52,162 nt of DNA from Phormidium tenue FACHB-1050 (GTDB taxonomy: Bacteria > Cyanobacteriota > Cyanobacteriia > Pseudanabaenales > Pseudanabaenaceae): positions 1 through 52,162 of the forward strand of contig NZ_JACJQY010000040.1 of assembly GCF_014696925.1 (NCBI RefSeq), written 5' to 3'. The translations under genes were made by a program, and so were the position numbers. Below, in pieces: positions 36,699-43,254 of this stretch (positions are counted from its first letter, which is position 1; each line of letters starts with the position of its first letter). The notes under the pieces were generated by a model that was given only the letters and a program-made list of their open reading frames with translations, was not told the origin of the DNA and ran no database searches.

Positions 36699-37232
36699 GT
36701 GCAATCTATCAACCAGTATGAACCAGATGTATTGAGGCAATCGGTAGTCGTATTTTCGCAAAACTATCTGCCTGTGAGCCGTATCAATATCAAACGTGCG
36801 ATCGCTTTGCTCGTCACAGGTCGCGCTGAACCCTTGGAACTAATGAGCCAACAAACTTGGCAAGTTGTTTCCCCCAGACTCGTCCTGCAAGTGCCAGAGC
36901 ATATCCGTCTGACGCTGACGAAATCGGAACGATTTTGGCGAGTTCCACCTGTCGCCCGTAGAGAAATCCTGCGTCGTGACAATCACACTTGTCAATATTG
37001 CGGCAACACTAAAAACCTGACGATCGATCACGTCGTTCCCCGCGCTAAGGGTGGCTTGAACACTTGGGAAAACGTTGTCATTGCTTGTGAACCTTGCAAT
37101 AACCGTAAGGGAAATCGCACGCCTCATGAAGCCAATATGACTTTGCGGACTAAGCCCAAAGCCCCAATGCATCCTACCGTTGCCTTTGCTGAACAATTCT
37201 GGCGATCGCAGCAAGAAATAAACAGTGGATAG
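36699..37232 (+). CDS. HNH endonuclease
   Basis: A 177-residue protein starting at GTG 36699 with a strong SD (GAGGAGAAG). The C-terminal HNH domain has Zn-binding pairs C98/C101 (CQYCG) and C130/C133 (CEPC), and the HNH core D110-H111 (LTIDHVVPRAKGG) with N in CEPCNNRKGNRTP. The N-terminal ~85 residues (QSVVVFSQNYLPVSRINIKRA) are a conserved partner domain seen in cyanobacterial HNH proteins. All catalytic residues are present. It lies just upstream of the uncharacterised 128-residue gene and the tRNA array. Confidence 0.9.
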   Translation: MQSINQYEPDVLRQSVVVFSQNYLPVSRINIKRAIALLVTGRAEPLELMSQQTWQVVSPRLVLQVPEHIRLTLTKSERFWRVPPVARREILRRDNHTCQYCGNTKNLTIDHVVPRAKGGLNTWENVVIACEPCNNRKGNRTPHEANMTLRTKPKAPMHPTVAFAEQFWRSQQEINSG

Positions 37233-37243
37233 CGATCCATATC

Positions 37244-37280
37244 GCGATTTTCAAGTTGCCGATGACAGCTTGAAAATCGC
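37244..37280. repeat. Hairpin between the HNH and 128-residue genes
   Basis: A 12-bp perfect stem GCGATTTTCAAG (37244-37255) with 37269-37280. It separates two same-strand genes and may trim or attenuate read-through. Confidence 0.55.
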
Positions 37281-37319
37281 TCCCAATTTAGAGTTGTATA
37301 TTCTGGAGAATCAATCCCA

Positions 37320-37706
37320 ATGTTGAAACTCACTTACACTGAAGCTGGATTGCACTTAGAGAGATTAGATATCTCCTTAGAGGAGTTTGTCACCAATCGG
37401 ATGTTGCTCAGCTTGCGTTCTGGCTTATCAATACATATCGAATCCAGTCGAGCAGCATTTCTATTAACTGCGGATGTTGTGGATTTATTGTTACTAAAGT
37501 CTGTCATGTCCGATCGCCTCTCTAATAAGCTTAGTGTGGATAGAGTTGACGATCGCTATGTTGAAGTTTGCTTCAGTGGTACTTGGATATCTAGCGATCT
37601 CTGTGCTGAGGAAGGAACTCTAGTGACTGCTTTAGGCGATCGCGTTGAGTTCTATTTACACAAACTCTGGAAGATCAGCGAGTCTACTTTGACATTCGCA
37701 AATTGA
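37320..37706 (+). CDS. Conserved cyanobacterial hypothetical protein, 128 residues
   Basis: MLKLTYTEAGLHLERLDISLEE is followed by a region of alternating strands and helices (ESSRAAFLLTADVVDLLLLK, DDRYVEVCFSGTWISSD). I recognise it as a family of small cyanobacterial proteins beginning M-L-x-L-T-Y-T-E but know no function. No membrane segment or catalytic motif is apparent. It follows the HNH gene by 87 bases and precedes the tRNA array; its own terminator follows at once. Confidence 0.75.
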   Translation: MLKLTYTEAGLHLERLDISLEEFVTNRMLLSLRSGLSIHIESSRAAFLLTADVVDLLLLKSVMSDRLSNKLSVDRVDDRYVEVCFSGTWISSDLCAEEGTLVTALGDRVEFYLHKLWKISESTLTFAN

Positions 37707-37712
37707 CATTCG

Positions 37713-37754
37713 GAAAGATGACATGTATTGCTTAGGAAATACATGTCATCTTTC
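37713..37754. terminator. Terminator after the 128-residue gene
   Basis: A 17-bp perfect stem (37713-37729 and 37738-37754) with an 8-base loop, seven bases after the stop codon, followed by a few T. It separates the protein-coding genes from the tRNA-array promoter. Confidence 0.75.
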
Positions 37755-37799
37755 TTGAAAAGCTTTTCAAAGAGAATCAAAATAATTTTGAGAAACCAC

Positions 37800-37840
37800 T
37801 TGACAATCTTGTAGTACATGTACTACAAATATACTACAAG
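37800..37840 (+). promoter_or_regulatory. Promoter and triple operator before the tRNA array
   Basis: A consensus -35 TTGACA (37800-37805) is followed after 17-18 bases by CTACAA/TACAAA as a -10; TATACT at 37830 is an alternative. The spacer is a 20-bp perfect palindrome, TTGTAGTACATGTACTACAA (37809-37828). A further half-site ATACTACAAG follows (37831-37840), spaced 11 bases from the previous forward half-site GTACTACAA. The half-site is that of the RHH gene's operator, so repression of the array by the RHH protein is predicted. Confidence 0.65.
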
Positions 37841-37908
37841 GCAATTACAAAAGCCTCTGAACCTTGACAACTGAATAATCATCACAAGTTCAAAACTATA
37901 AAACATTA

Positions 37909-37982
37909 CTCTTAGTAGCTCAGTTGGTAGTAGCGCCTGTCTGAAGAACAGGAGGTCGTCAGTTCAATTCTGACCTAAGGGG
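37909..37982 (+). tRNA. tRNA-Phe (GAA)
   Basis: 74 bases. Acceptor CTCTTAG pairs with CTAAGGG; anticodon arm CCTGT-CTGAAGA-ACAGG gives anticodon GAA; T arm GTCAG-TTCAATT-CTGAC. No CCA encoded. The D arm carries an extra T (GGTAGTAGC), so the D stem is irregular. First tRNA of the array, about 70 bases from the promoter. Confidence 0.85.
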
Positions 37983-38092
37983 CTTATCCCATAATCATGT
38001 GAAGTGTATTACACTTCACATGATTAAAATCATTGCCCAGTAAGGTTTTGAAGTTTTAAAAATGGCTTTTCCATTTTTAAAACTTGGATTAT

Positions 38093-38165
38093 TGCCTTGT
38101 AGCTCAGTGGTAGTAGCGATCGCCTGTTAAGCGAGAGGTCGTAGGTTCAATGCCTACCAAGGCAG
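38093..38165 (+). tRNA. tRNA-Asn (GTT)
   Basis: 73 bases. Acceptor TGCCTTG with CAAGGCA; anticodon loop CTGTTAA (anticodon GTT); T arm GTAGG-TTCAATG-CCTAC. Anticodon stem ATCGC/GCGAG has one mismatch and includes a HIP1 octamer. The D arm has the same GGTAGTAGC irregularity as tRNA-Phe. No CCA encoded. Confidence 0.85.
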
Positions 38166-38179
38166 TTGGTATTTTTTTC

Positions 38180-38252
38180 GCTCCTGTAGCCCAATGGAAG
38201 AGGCGTTCGGCTTAGAACCGAAGCGTTGGAGGTTCAAATCCTCTCAGGAGTA
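38180..38252 (+). tRNA. tRNA with UAG anticodon (Leu codon CUA), class I shape
   Basis: 73 bases. Acceptor GCTCCTG with CAGGAGT; anticodon arm TTCGG-CTTAGAA-CCGAA gives anticodon UAG, reading CUA (Leu). T arm GGAGG-TTCAAAT-CCTCT. The variable loop is only GCGTT, whereas bacterial tRNA-Leu has a long variable arm, so aminoacyl identity is uncertain. No CCA encoded. Confidence 0.75.
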
Positions 38253-38497
38253 TCGAATAGAAGTAATACTTTGTATTACTTCTATTCTCTTCATAACAAT
38301 TGCTTGATTTAACTACATCAGGTCATTGGAAATTATATCCAGTAAAGTTTGTGAGTTTTGAAAATGGCAAAGCCATTTTCAAAACTAGTATTATACCAAT
38401 TCCCGAAAGTGTGGCTACACTTTTGGGGGTTAAAACCCAAACCCAGTAAGGGTTTTCAAATCACAAAATGGCGTAGCCATTTTGTGATTTGGTATTA

Positions 38498-38569
38498 CCA
38501 GGTGTGGCGCAGAGGTAGCGCGGCTGCTTTGGGAGCAGAAGGTCATAGGTTCAATCCCTATCACTTGGA
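38498..38569 (+). tRNA. tRNA-Pro (TGG)
   Basis: 72 bases. Acceptor CCAGGTG with CACTTGG; anticodon loop TTTGGGA (anticodon TGG); T arm ATAGG-TTCAATC-CCTAT. One anticodon-stem mismatch (GCTGC/GCAGA). No CCA encoded. Confidence 0.85.
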
Positions 38570-38640
38570 TACAGCGCTAAGCGCTGAGAGCAATTCAAGA
38601 AAAACTTGCGAAGTAAGTTTTTCTTGAATTGGAAAAGCTA

Positions 38641-38717
38641 TGCAGGGATGGAGCAAGGGAGGCTCTTGAGACTCATAACCTCAAAATCGGCAGGTTCAAC
38701 TCCTGCCTCTGCAACCA
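38641..38717 (+). tRNA. tRNA with CAT anticodon (Met/fMet/Ile2), CCA encoded
   Basis: 77 bases including a genome-encoded CCA, the only one of the array to have it. Acceptor TGCAGGG with CTCTGCA; D stem GAGC/GCTC, giving an A11-U24 pair typical of initiators; anticodon loop CTCATAA; T arm GCAGG-TTCAACT-CCTGC. The first base pair is matched (T-A), unlike bacterial initiators. Identity among Met, initiator and lysidine-Ile cannot be settled by eye. Confidence 0.8.
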
Positions 38718-38768
38718 ACTATCACTTAGATTCATCGTGCAAAGCACGATGAATCTAAAAATACTTTT

Positions 38769-38841
38769 GCTGGTGTAGCTCAACTGGCAGAGCATCTGTC
38801 TTGTAAACAGAATGTTACAGGTTCAATTCCTGTCATCAGCT
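38769..38841 (+). tRNA. tRNA-Thr (TGT)
   Basis: 73 bases. Acceptor GCTGGTG with CATCAGC; D stem GCTC/GAGC; anticodon arm TCTGT-CTTGTAA-ACAGA (anticodon TGT); T arm ACAGG-TTCAATT-CCTGT. The most regular tRNA of the array. No CCA encoded. Confidence 0.9.
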
Positions 38842-38990
38842 TAAAACCCGCAATAGATTTCTCCTACGGAGAAATCTATTGCCTACTAATTCAGGAGAAC
38901 GATCATGTTGCATTTTTACTTATCCCATTCATTGAAATTTCTCTACTGCATCATCAGCATTCAGCACTCCGTTATTAGATATTTGAGATT

Positions 38991-39461
38991 ATGAGCGAAC
39001 ATCGCCTCGAAGAAATTGTGATCGAACGTCCGCGTGGTGGCATGAGACAAAGCTCTCGCAGATTAAAAGGTGTACGAAAGAAACTCGATCGCTTAACCCT
39101 TGTGGCTGCCGAAGATGGTTTACTCAGTCCCTACTTAATTAAAGTAAGACAGAAAACCAAATACTTCTCCGATCATCTGGCTCCATTACGACGATTTTTG
39201 CGATCGCATGTTGGTCAACCTTGGGATTTGGTGTATAGCAAACTATGCGATCGCCTTGACCAAAGAACGGCGACTGGACAGCATGTGGTTACGCATCTCT
39301 GGCAGTACGTGGAACGCTATGTCGAAATTGTTGATGGCAAACCCTGCCGTAAGCCATATCAACCTCGCTACCTTGGCGACGGATGTTTTGGCAGAAGGTA
39401 TGACGAATTTTATGTTCATCCTGAAACAGGGTTGCTATGTGAAGCAAAACGCTTGCTTTAA
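38991..39461 (+). CDS. Uncharacterised 156-residue basic protein inside the tRNA array
   Basis: MSEHRLEEIVIERPRGGMRQ opens a very basic protein. The core is KYFSDHLAPLRRFLRSHVGQPWDLVYSKLCDRL, then a helical region (TGQHVVTHLWQYVERYVEI) and a tail with DGCFGRRYDEFYVHPETGLLCEAK. I associate the LAPLRRFL-xxx-VGxPWDxVYxxL core with an uncharacterised family found outside cyanobacteria too, but cannot verify. The positive charge and location between tRNA-Thr and tRNA-Arg suggest an RNA-binding role; this is inference. Directly followed by a 17-bp hairpin. Confidence 0.75.
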   Translation: MSEHRLEEIVIERPRGGMRQSSRRLKGVRKKLDRLTLVAAEDGLLSPYLIKVRQKTKYFSDHLAPLRRFLRSHVGQPWDLVYSKLCDRLDQRTATGQHVVTHLWQYVERYVEIVDGKPCRKPYQPRYLGDGCFGRRYDEFYVHPETGLLCEAKRLL

Positions 39462-39501
39462 AAAATAGAGAGTGGGCTTTGCCCACTCTCTATTTTTATT
39501 T

Positions 39502-39573
39502 GGGAATGTCGCCTAATGGAGGGGCATCGATCTTCTAAATCGATCTGTGTAGGTTCGAGTCCTACCATTCCTG
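39502..39573 (+). tRNA. tRNA-Arg (TCT)
   Basis: 72 bases. Acceptor GGGAATG with CATTCCT; anticodon stem TCGAT/ATCGA around loop CTTCTAA (anticodon TCT, codon AGA); T arm GTAGG-TTCGAGT-CCTAC. D arm GCCTAATGGAGGGGC is irregular. No CCA encoded. Last gene of the array, followed by a hairpin at 39579. Confidence 0.85.
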
Positions 39574-39742
39574 TAAAGCTGATTTGCCCGCTTCGTGGGC
39601 AAATCAGATTCTTTTGCTTTTTAAACCGATGTACTTATAGCTCACGCAAAACATGCGATTATTTAATGAAAGTTTGATTGGGGATAGCGATCGCATTATG
39701 ATATTTGCACTGTAAATAGTATGCGTACTGAGAGCGAGGTTA

Positions 39743-40963
39743 ATGACTGCCCAAACAACACATCACAAGTCTGAGCATGAGCCAAGCAGCCCAAAGGACT
39801 GGTCGTGGAAATTTTGGCAGGTCGTGCCGCTGTATCCCTATGGTCAGAGACGCACTATTCGCAAAGAAATTGTTAAGGATGCCATCTGGACTTTCGAGCA
39901 GATTCAGGGGATTTTTTATGTAGTTGTTCCAATCAGCATGACGGTGGTGAAACTAGCGGCTGGAGGACTGCTGGTATATGCGCCCGTTGCTCCGACTCCT
40001 GAATGTATTCGCCTCGTAAATGAATTGGTCGCTGAGCATGGCGATATCAAATACATCATTTTGCCCACCGTGTCAGGAATTGAGCATAAGGTTTTTGTGG
40101 GGCCATTTGCACGGCAGTTTCCCAAGGCTCACGTTTATGTCTCGCCACACCAATGGAGCTTCCCATTCAATTTGCCGCTCAGTTGGTTAGGTTTACCTTG
40201 GGGACGCACATCGCTGTTACCTGAGGATAGCTCAAAGGTTCCCTTTGCTGATCAGTTGGACTATGCGGTTCTAGGTTCGATTGAACTGGGATTAGGAAAA
40301 TTTGCGGAGGTAGCACTATTTGACAAGCGATCGCAGACTCTTTTAGTTACGGACACGATTGTTTCCGTTCCTGAAAAGCCGCCAGAAATATTACAAATTG
40401 ATCCTTATCCATTGCTTTTTCATGCAAGAGACAGCGCAGATGAACCAATTGTCGATACAGAAGTGAATCGGATTCGCGGTTGGCAAAGAACGGCTTTATT
40501 TCTATTCTATTTCCGTCCACAAGTTTTGGAAACTGTTTCCTTTTTTCAAGCCTTACTAGATATTACCAAAGCACCTGAGCGATCGCGTAAAGCCTTGTTC
40601 GGTCTATACCCTTTTCGCTGGAAATATAACTGGCATCAATCCTTTGAATCTCTACGAGGCAATGGACGCATTTTTGTCGCGCCCATCCTTCAGACTCTCA
40701 TTCTCAATCGCGATCCGCAAACAGTAATTGCATGGGCAGATAAAGTTGCTAGCTGGAATTTTGTGCGGATTGTTCCTTGTCATTTTGACAATGCGATCGC
40801 GGCAACACCCACCGAGTTTCGTCAAGCCTTTAGCTTTTTAGAAAAGAATCCGCAACCTTCTACAATTACGAACCTGCCTGAAGAAGACTTTGAAGTTCTC
40901 AATCAAATCAATAATATTTTACAGGGCAATCGAATTATTTTTGAAGCCAAGGAAAAAATTTAA
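39743..40963 (+). CDS. DUF4336 domain protein
   Basis: A 406-residue protein of the DUF4336 family, common in cyanobacteria and plants and thought to have a metallo-beta-lactamase-like fold. Visible features: WSWKFWQVVPLYPYGQRRT at the N-terminus, LLVYAPVAPTPECIRLV, IKYIILPTVSGIEHKVF, LLVTDTIVSVPEKPP. Strong SD (GAGCGAGGT) before ATG 39743. Not predicted to be secreted. Function unknown. Confidence 0.85.
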   Translation: MTAQTTHHKSEHEPSSPKDWSWKFWQVVPLYPYGQRRTIRKEIVKDAIWTFEQIQGIFYVVVPISMTVVKLAAGGLLVYAPVAPTPECIRLVNELVAEHGDIKYIILPTVSGIEHKVFVGPFARQFPKAHVYVSPHQWSFPFNLPLSWLGLPWGRTSLLPEDSSKVPFADQLDYAVLGSIELGLGKFAEVALFDKRSQTLLVTDTIVSVPEKPPEILQIDPYPLLFHARDSADEPIVDTEVNRIRGWQRTALFLFYFRPQVLETVSFFQALLDITKAPERSRKALFGLYPFRWKYNWHQSFESLRGNGRIFVAPILQTLILNRDPQTVIAWADKVASWNFVRIVPCHFDNAIAATPTEFRQAFSFLEKNPQPSTITNLPEEDFEVLNQINNILQGNRIIFEAKEKI

Positions 40964-41074
40964 ACTGACATATCTTTTCATAACCGCTATTTAATTTACT
41001 GCTATGTCCTTCTTTTTCATTTTTATTCTTTCTTAAACCCCAACCCCTTTCTAGAATGGTGTGAGATCTCAGCT

Positions 41075-41989
41075 ATGATAACCAGCCCCCTAACTCATTC
41101 TCAAAATCTAACCTTACTAAAAACATTTAATACTGATCAGTTGATTAATGATTGGAAAAATATTTTTAATATAGATATAACTGAAGAATTACACAATTAC
41201 CCAGAAGTCTATTTATTCCAATGCAATGAAAGCAAACTTAGATTCTTTTTCCCATTTGATATTGCTGGATCTGATAAACTGTATGAACAGTTAGAAGAGT
41301 TTGACTGGTACTATATGCCTCGTAAATGGGAGCATGATGTCGCTGTGGAAGATTTGAGAGGATGTAATGAAGTTTTAGAAGTTGGATGTGGGAGAGGCGA
41401 TTTTGTCCAACGTCTGTGCCAAGAGGAAAAAATAAAAACTCAAGGAATAGAATTAAACAGTATAGCTGTTGATTATGGTCAAAGACATGGAGTGCCTATT
41501 TATCAGCAGGATATTCATGACTTAGCAGCAGAAAAACCTAACTCTTTTGATGCAATTTGTACTTTTCAAGTTCTAGAACATATTCCTGATTCTATTCATT
41601 TTCTTGAATCTATGATTCAATTACTAAGACCACATGGCAAATTAATTATTTCTGTTCCTAACTATCTATCATTTACTAGATATTGTGACAAAAATCTGCT
41701 GGATCAACCTCCACATCATATGACCCAGTGGAGTCTTACAACTTTTCATTCTTTGACTCAATTACTTCCCATAAAACTTGAGCATTATAGTTACGAACCT
41801 TTAGCTGAATACCACGTTGACTGGTATCTCAGAACTCAAATAGCAAGACTACCAAAGATATGGGCATTAAGTCGTATTGCTAATAAAGCAATTCAAGTTT
41901 TTATAAAACCATTACTGAAAAAAAGCTTGTTTTTAAGAAGATTAATTACTGGTCATACTATATACATTTGTTTTAGTAAGTCATGTTAA
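41075..41989 (+). CDS. Class I SAM-dependent methyltransferase
   Basis: A 304-residue protein. The Rossmann SAM-binding motif is VLEVGCGRGDF (about 106-116), followed by GIELNSIAVDYG and FDAICTFQVLEHIPD, then LLRPHGKLIISVPNYLS. A 90-residue N-terminal region is unassigned. It stops 4 bases before the glycosyltransferase start, so the two form an operon, probably modifying a surface glycan or secondary metabolite. The gene has no HIP1 octamer and is more AT-rich than neighbours, a possible sign of transfer. Confidence 0.88.
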   Translation: MITSPLTHSQNLTLLKTFNTDQLINDWKNIFNIDITEELHNYPEVYLFQCNESKLRFFFPFDIAGSDKLYEQLEEFDWYYMPRKWEHDVAVEDLRGCNEVLEVGCGRGDFVQRLCQEEKIKTQGIELNSIAVDYGQRHGVPIYQQDIHDLAAEKPNSFDAICTFQVLEHIPDSIHFLESMIQLLRPHGKLIISVPNYLSFTRYCDKNLLDQPPHHMTQWSLTTFHSLTQLLPIKLEHYSYEPLAEYHVDWYLRTQIARLPKIWALSRIANKAIQVFIKPLLKKSLFLRRLITGHTIYICFSKSC

Positions 41990-41993
41990 CAGA

Positions 41994-43208
41994 ATGAAAG
42001 TACTTCATATTAATCAATCTGATATTTCTGGTGGTGCAGCGATCGCAGGATATCGTCTCCATCAAGGGTTATTAGAACAAGGAATTGATTCTAAGATGCT
42101 AGTTGGTACTATGAAGACTGATAGTGATCGCATAGCATCTTTCCCTCGTAAATCACGTTTTGAAAATCAACTGAATCGGTTTACAAAATATTCTGGGCTT
42201 AACTATATTAATCTGTTTAGCAGTTTTAATATTCCAAAACATAATTTTTATCAAGATGCAGATATTCTCAACTTTCATAATTTACATACTGGTTACTTTA
42301 ACTATTTAGCTATTTCTGCATTAACTAAAACTAAACCTGCTATTTTTACTCTCCATGATATGTGGAGTTTTACTGGACATTGTGCCTATAGCTATGACTG
42401 CGATCGCTGGAAAATTGGCTGCGGTAAATGTCCTTATCCTGAAACTTATCCTGCTATTTATCGTGATAGTACTAGCCTTGAATGGAAGCTCAAAAACTGG
42501 GTTTACAGTAAATCAAATCTGACAATCATTACTCTCAGCAATTGGTTAACGGAGCAATCTAAAACAAGTATGCTCAATCGCTTTCCCACTTACCACATTC
42601 CTAATGGTATTGATACAAATTCCTACCAACCATTAGATCGTCTGTTATGTAAAGCTGTTTTAGATATTCCTAGGAATAAAAGAGTTCTTCTATTTGGTGC
42701 AGATAGCCTTAAAGACCAACGAAAAGGAGGAGATTTATTATTAAAGACTCTGCAACAATTACCTCGATTTTTAAAATCTGAAACAGTACTTCTAACTTTT
42801 GGTAATGGTGGTGAAACTATTACCTCTGAATTAGGAATGCAAACTATTAATTTGGGATATATTAATAGTGATCGTTTAAAGTCTATTGCTTATTCGGCGG
42901 CTGATTTGTTTATTTTTCCTACCCGTGCTGACAACCTACCTCTAGTCCTACAAGAAAGTATGGCTTGTGGAACTCCAATGGTTTCCTTTGATATCGGTGG
43001 TGTTCCAGATTTAGTAAGGCATATGGTCACTGGTTATTTAGCAAAATCTGAAGATGCTAAGGATTTTTGTAAGGGTATTGTGATGTTACTAGAAGATGAT
43101 CAATTACGGCAGACAATGAGTGTTAATTGTCGGGCGATCGCCCTTGCTGAATATTCTCTAAAACTACAAGCTAAGCGTTACATTGAGCTATATAAAAAGA
43201 TTTTGTAA
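41994..43208 (+). CDS. Family 4 glycosyltransferase
   Basis: A 404-residue GT-B enzyme. N-terminal acceptor domain MKVLHINQSDISGGAAIAGYRLH and HDMWSFTGHCAYS with a Cys-rich loop (CDRWKIGCGKCPYP) typical of WcaC-like GT4 proteins. C-terminal donor domain: VLLFGADSLKDQRKGGDLL, AADLFIFPTRADNLPLVLQESMACGTPMVSFDIGG (E-x7-E motif). It probably adds a sugar to an exopolysaccharide precursor together with the adjacent methyltransferase. Confidence 0.92.
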   Translation: MKVLHINQSDISGGAAIAGYRLHQGLLEQGIDSKMLVGTMKTDSDRIASFPRKSRFENQLNRFTKYSGLNYINLFSSFNIPKHNFYQDADILNFHNLHTGYFNYLAISALTKTKPAIFTLHDMWSFTGHCAYSYDCDRWKIGCGKCPYPETYPAIYRDSTSLEWKLKNWVYSKSNLTIITLSNWLTEQSKTSMLNRFPTYHIPNGIDTNSYQPLDRLLCKAVLDIPRNKRVLLFGADSLKDQRKGGDLLLKTLQQLPRFLKSETVLLTFGNGGETITSELGMQTINLGYINSDRLKSIAYSAADLFIFPTRADNLPLVLQESMACGTPMVSFDIGGVPDLVRHMVTGYLAKSEDAKDFCKGIVMLLEDDQLRQTMSVNCRAIALAEYSLKLQAKRYIELYKKIL

Positions 43209-43254
43209 ACAGTTATTTAAAAGGCTTGTAAAGCAAGCCTTTTAAATAACTGTT
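43208..43254. terminator. Bidirectional terminator between the GT4 gene and ndhD
   Basis: A 21-bp perfect stem (43208-43228 and 43234-43254), loop TAAAG. The left arm begins at the last base of the GT4 stop and the right arm runs into the ndhD stop (43253-43255). Confidence 0.85.

Larger units (their letters stand above)
37993..39607. repeat. Hairpins in every gap of the tRNA array (ten)
   Basis: Inverted repeats at 37993-38025, 38051-38085, 38255-38287, 38354-38386, 38457-38491, 38591-38631, 38727-38757, 38851-38881, 39461-39497 and 39579-39607, with 11-17 bp stems. Sequences differ, though several share AAATGGC/GCCATTT cores. They lie between the tRNA genes rather than inside them, except that the short Asn-to-Leu gap has none. 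They might be processing sites, weak terminators or inserted repeats. Confidence 0.75.

Noticed and set aside
38358-38627. 89-residue ORF in the tRNA array
   Set aside because: It overlaps tRNA-Pro and two hairpins; no ribosome binding site and no family match.
37993-39607. CRISPR-like array suggested by repeated hairpins
   Set aside because: The hairpins differ in sequence and spacing and alternate with tRNA genes; no identical direct repeats or cas genes.
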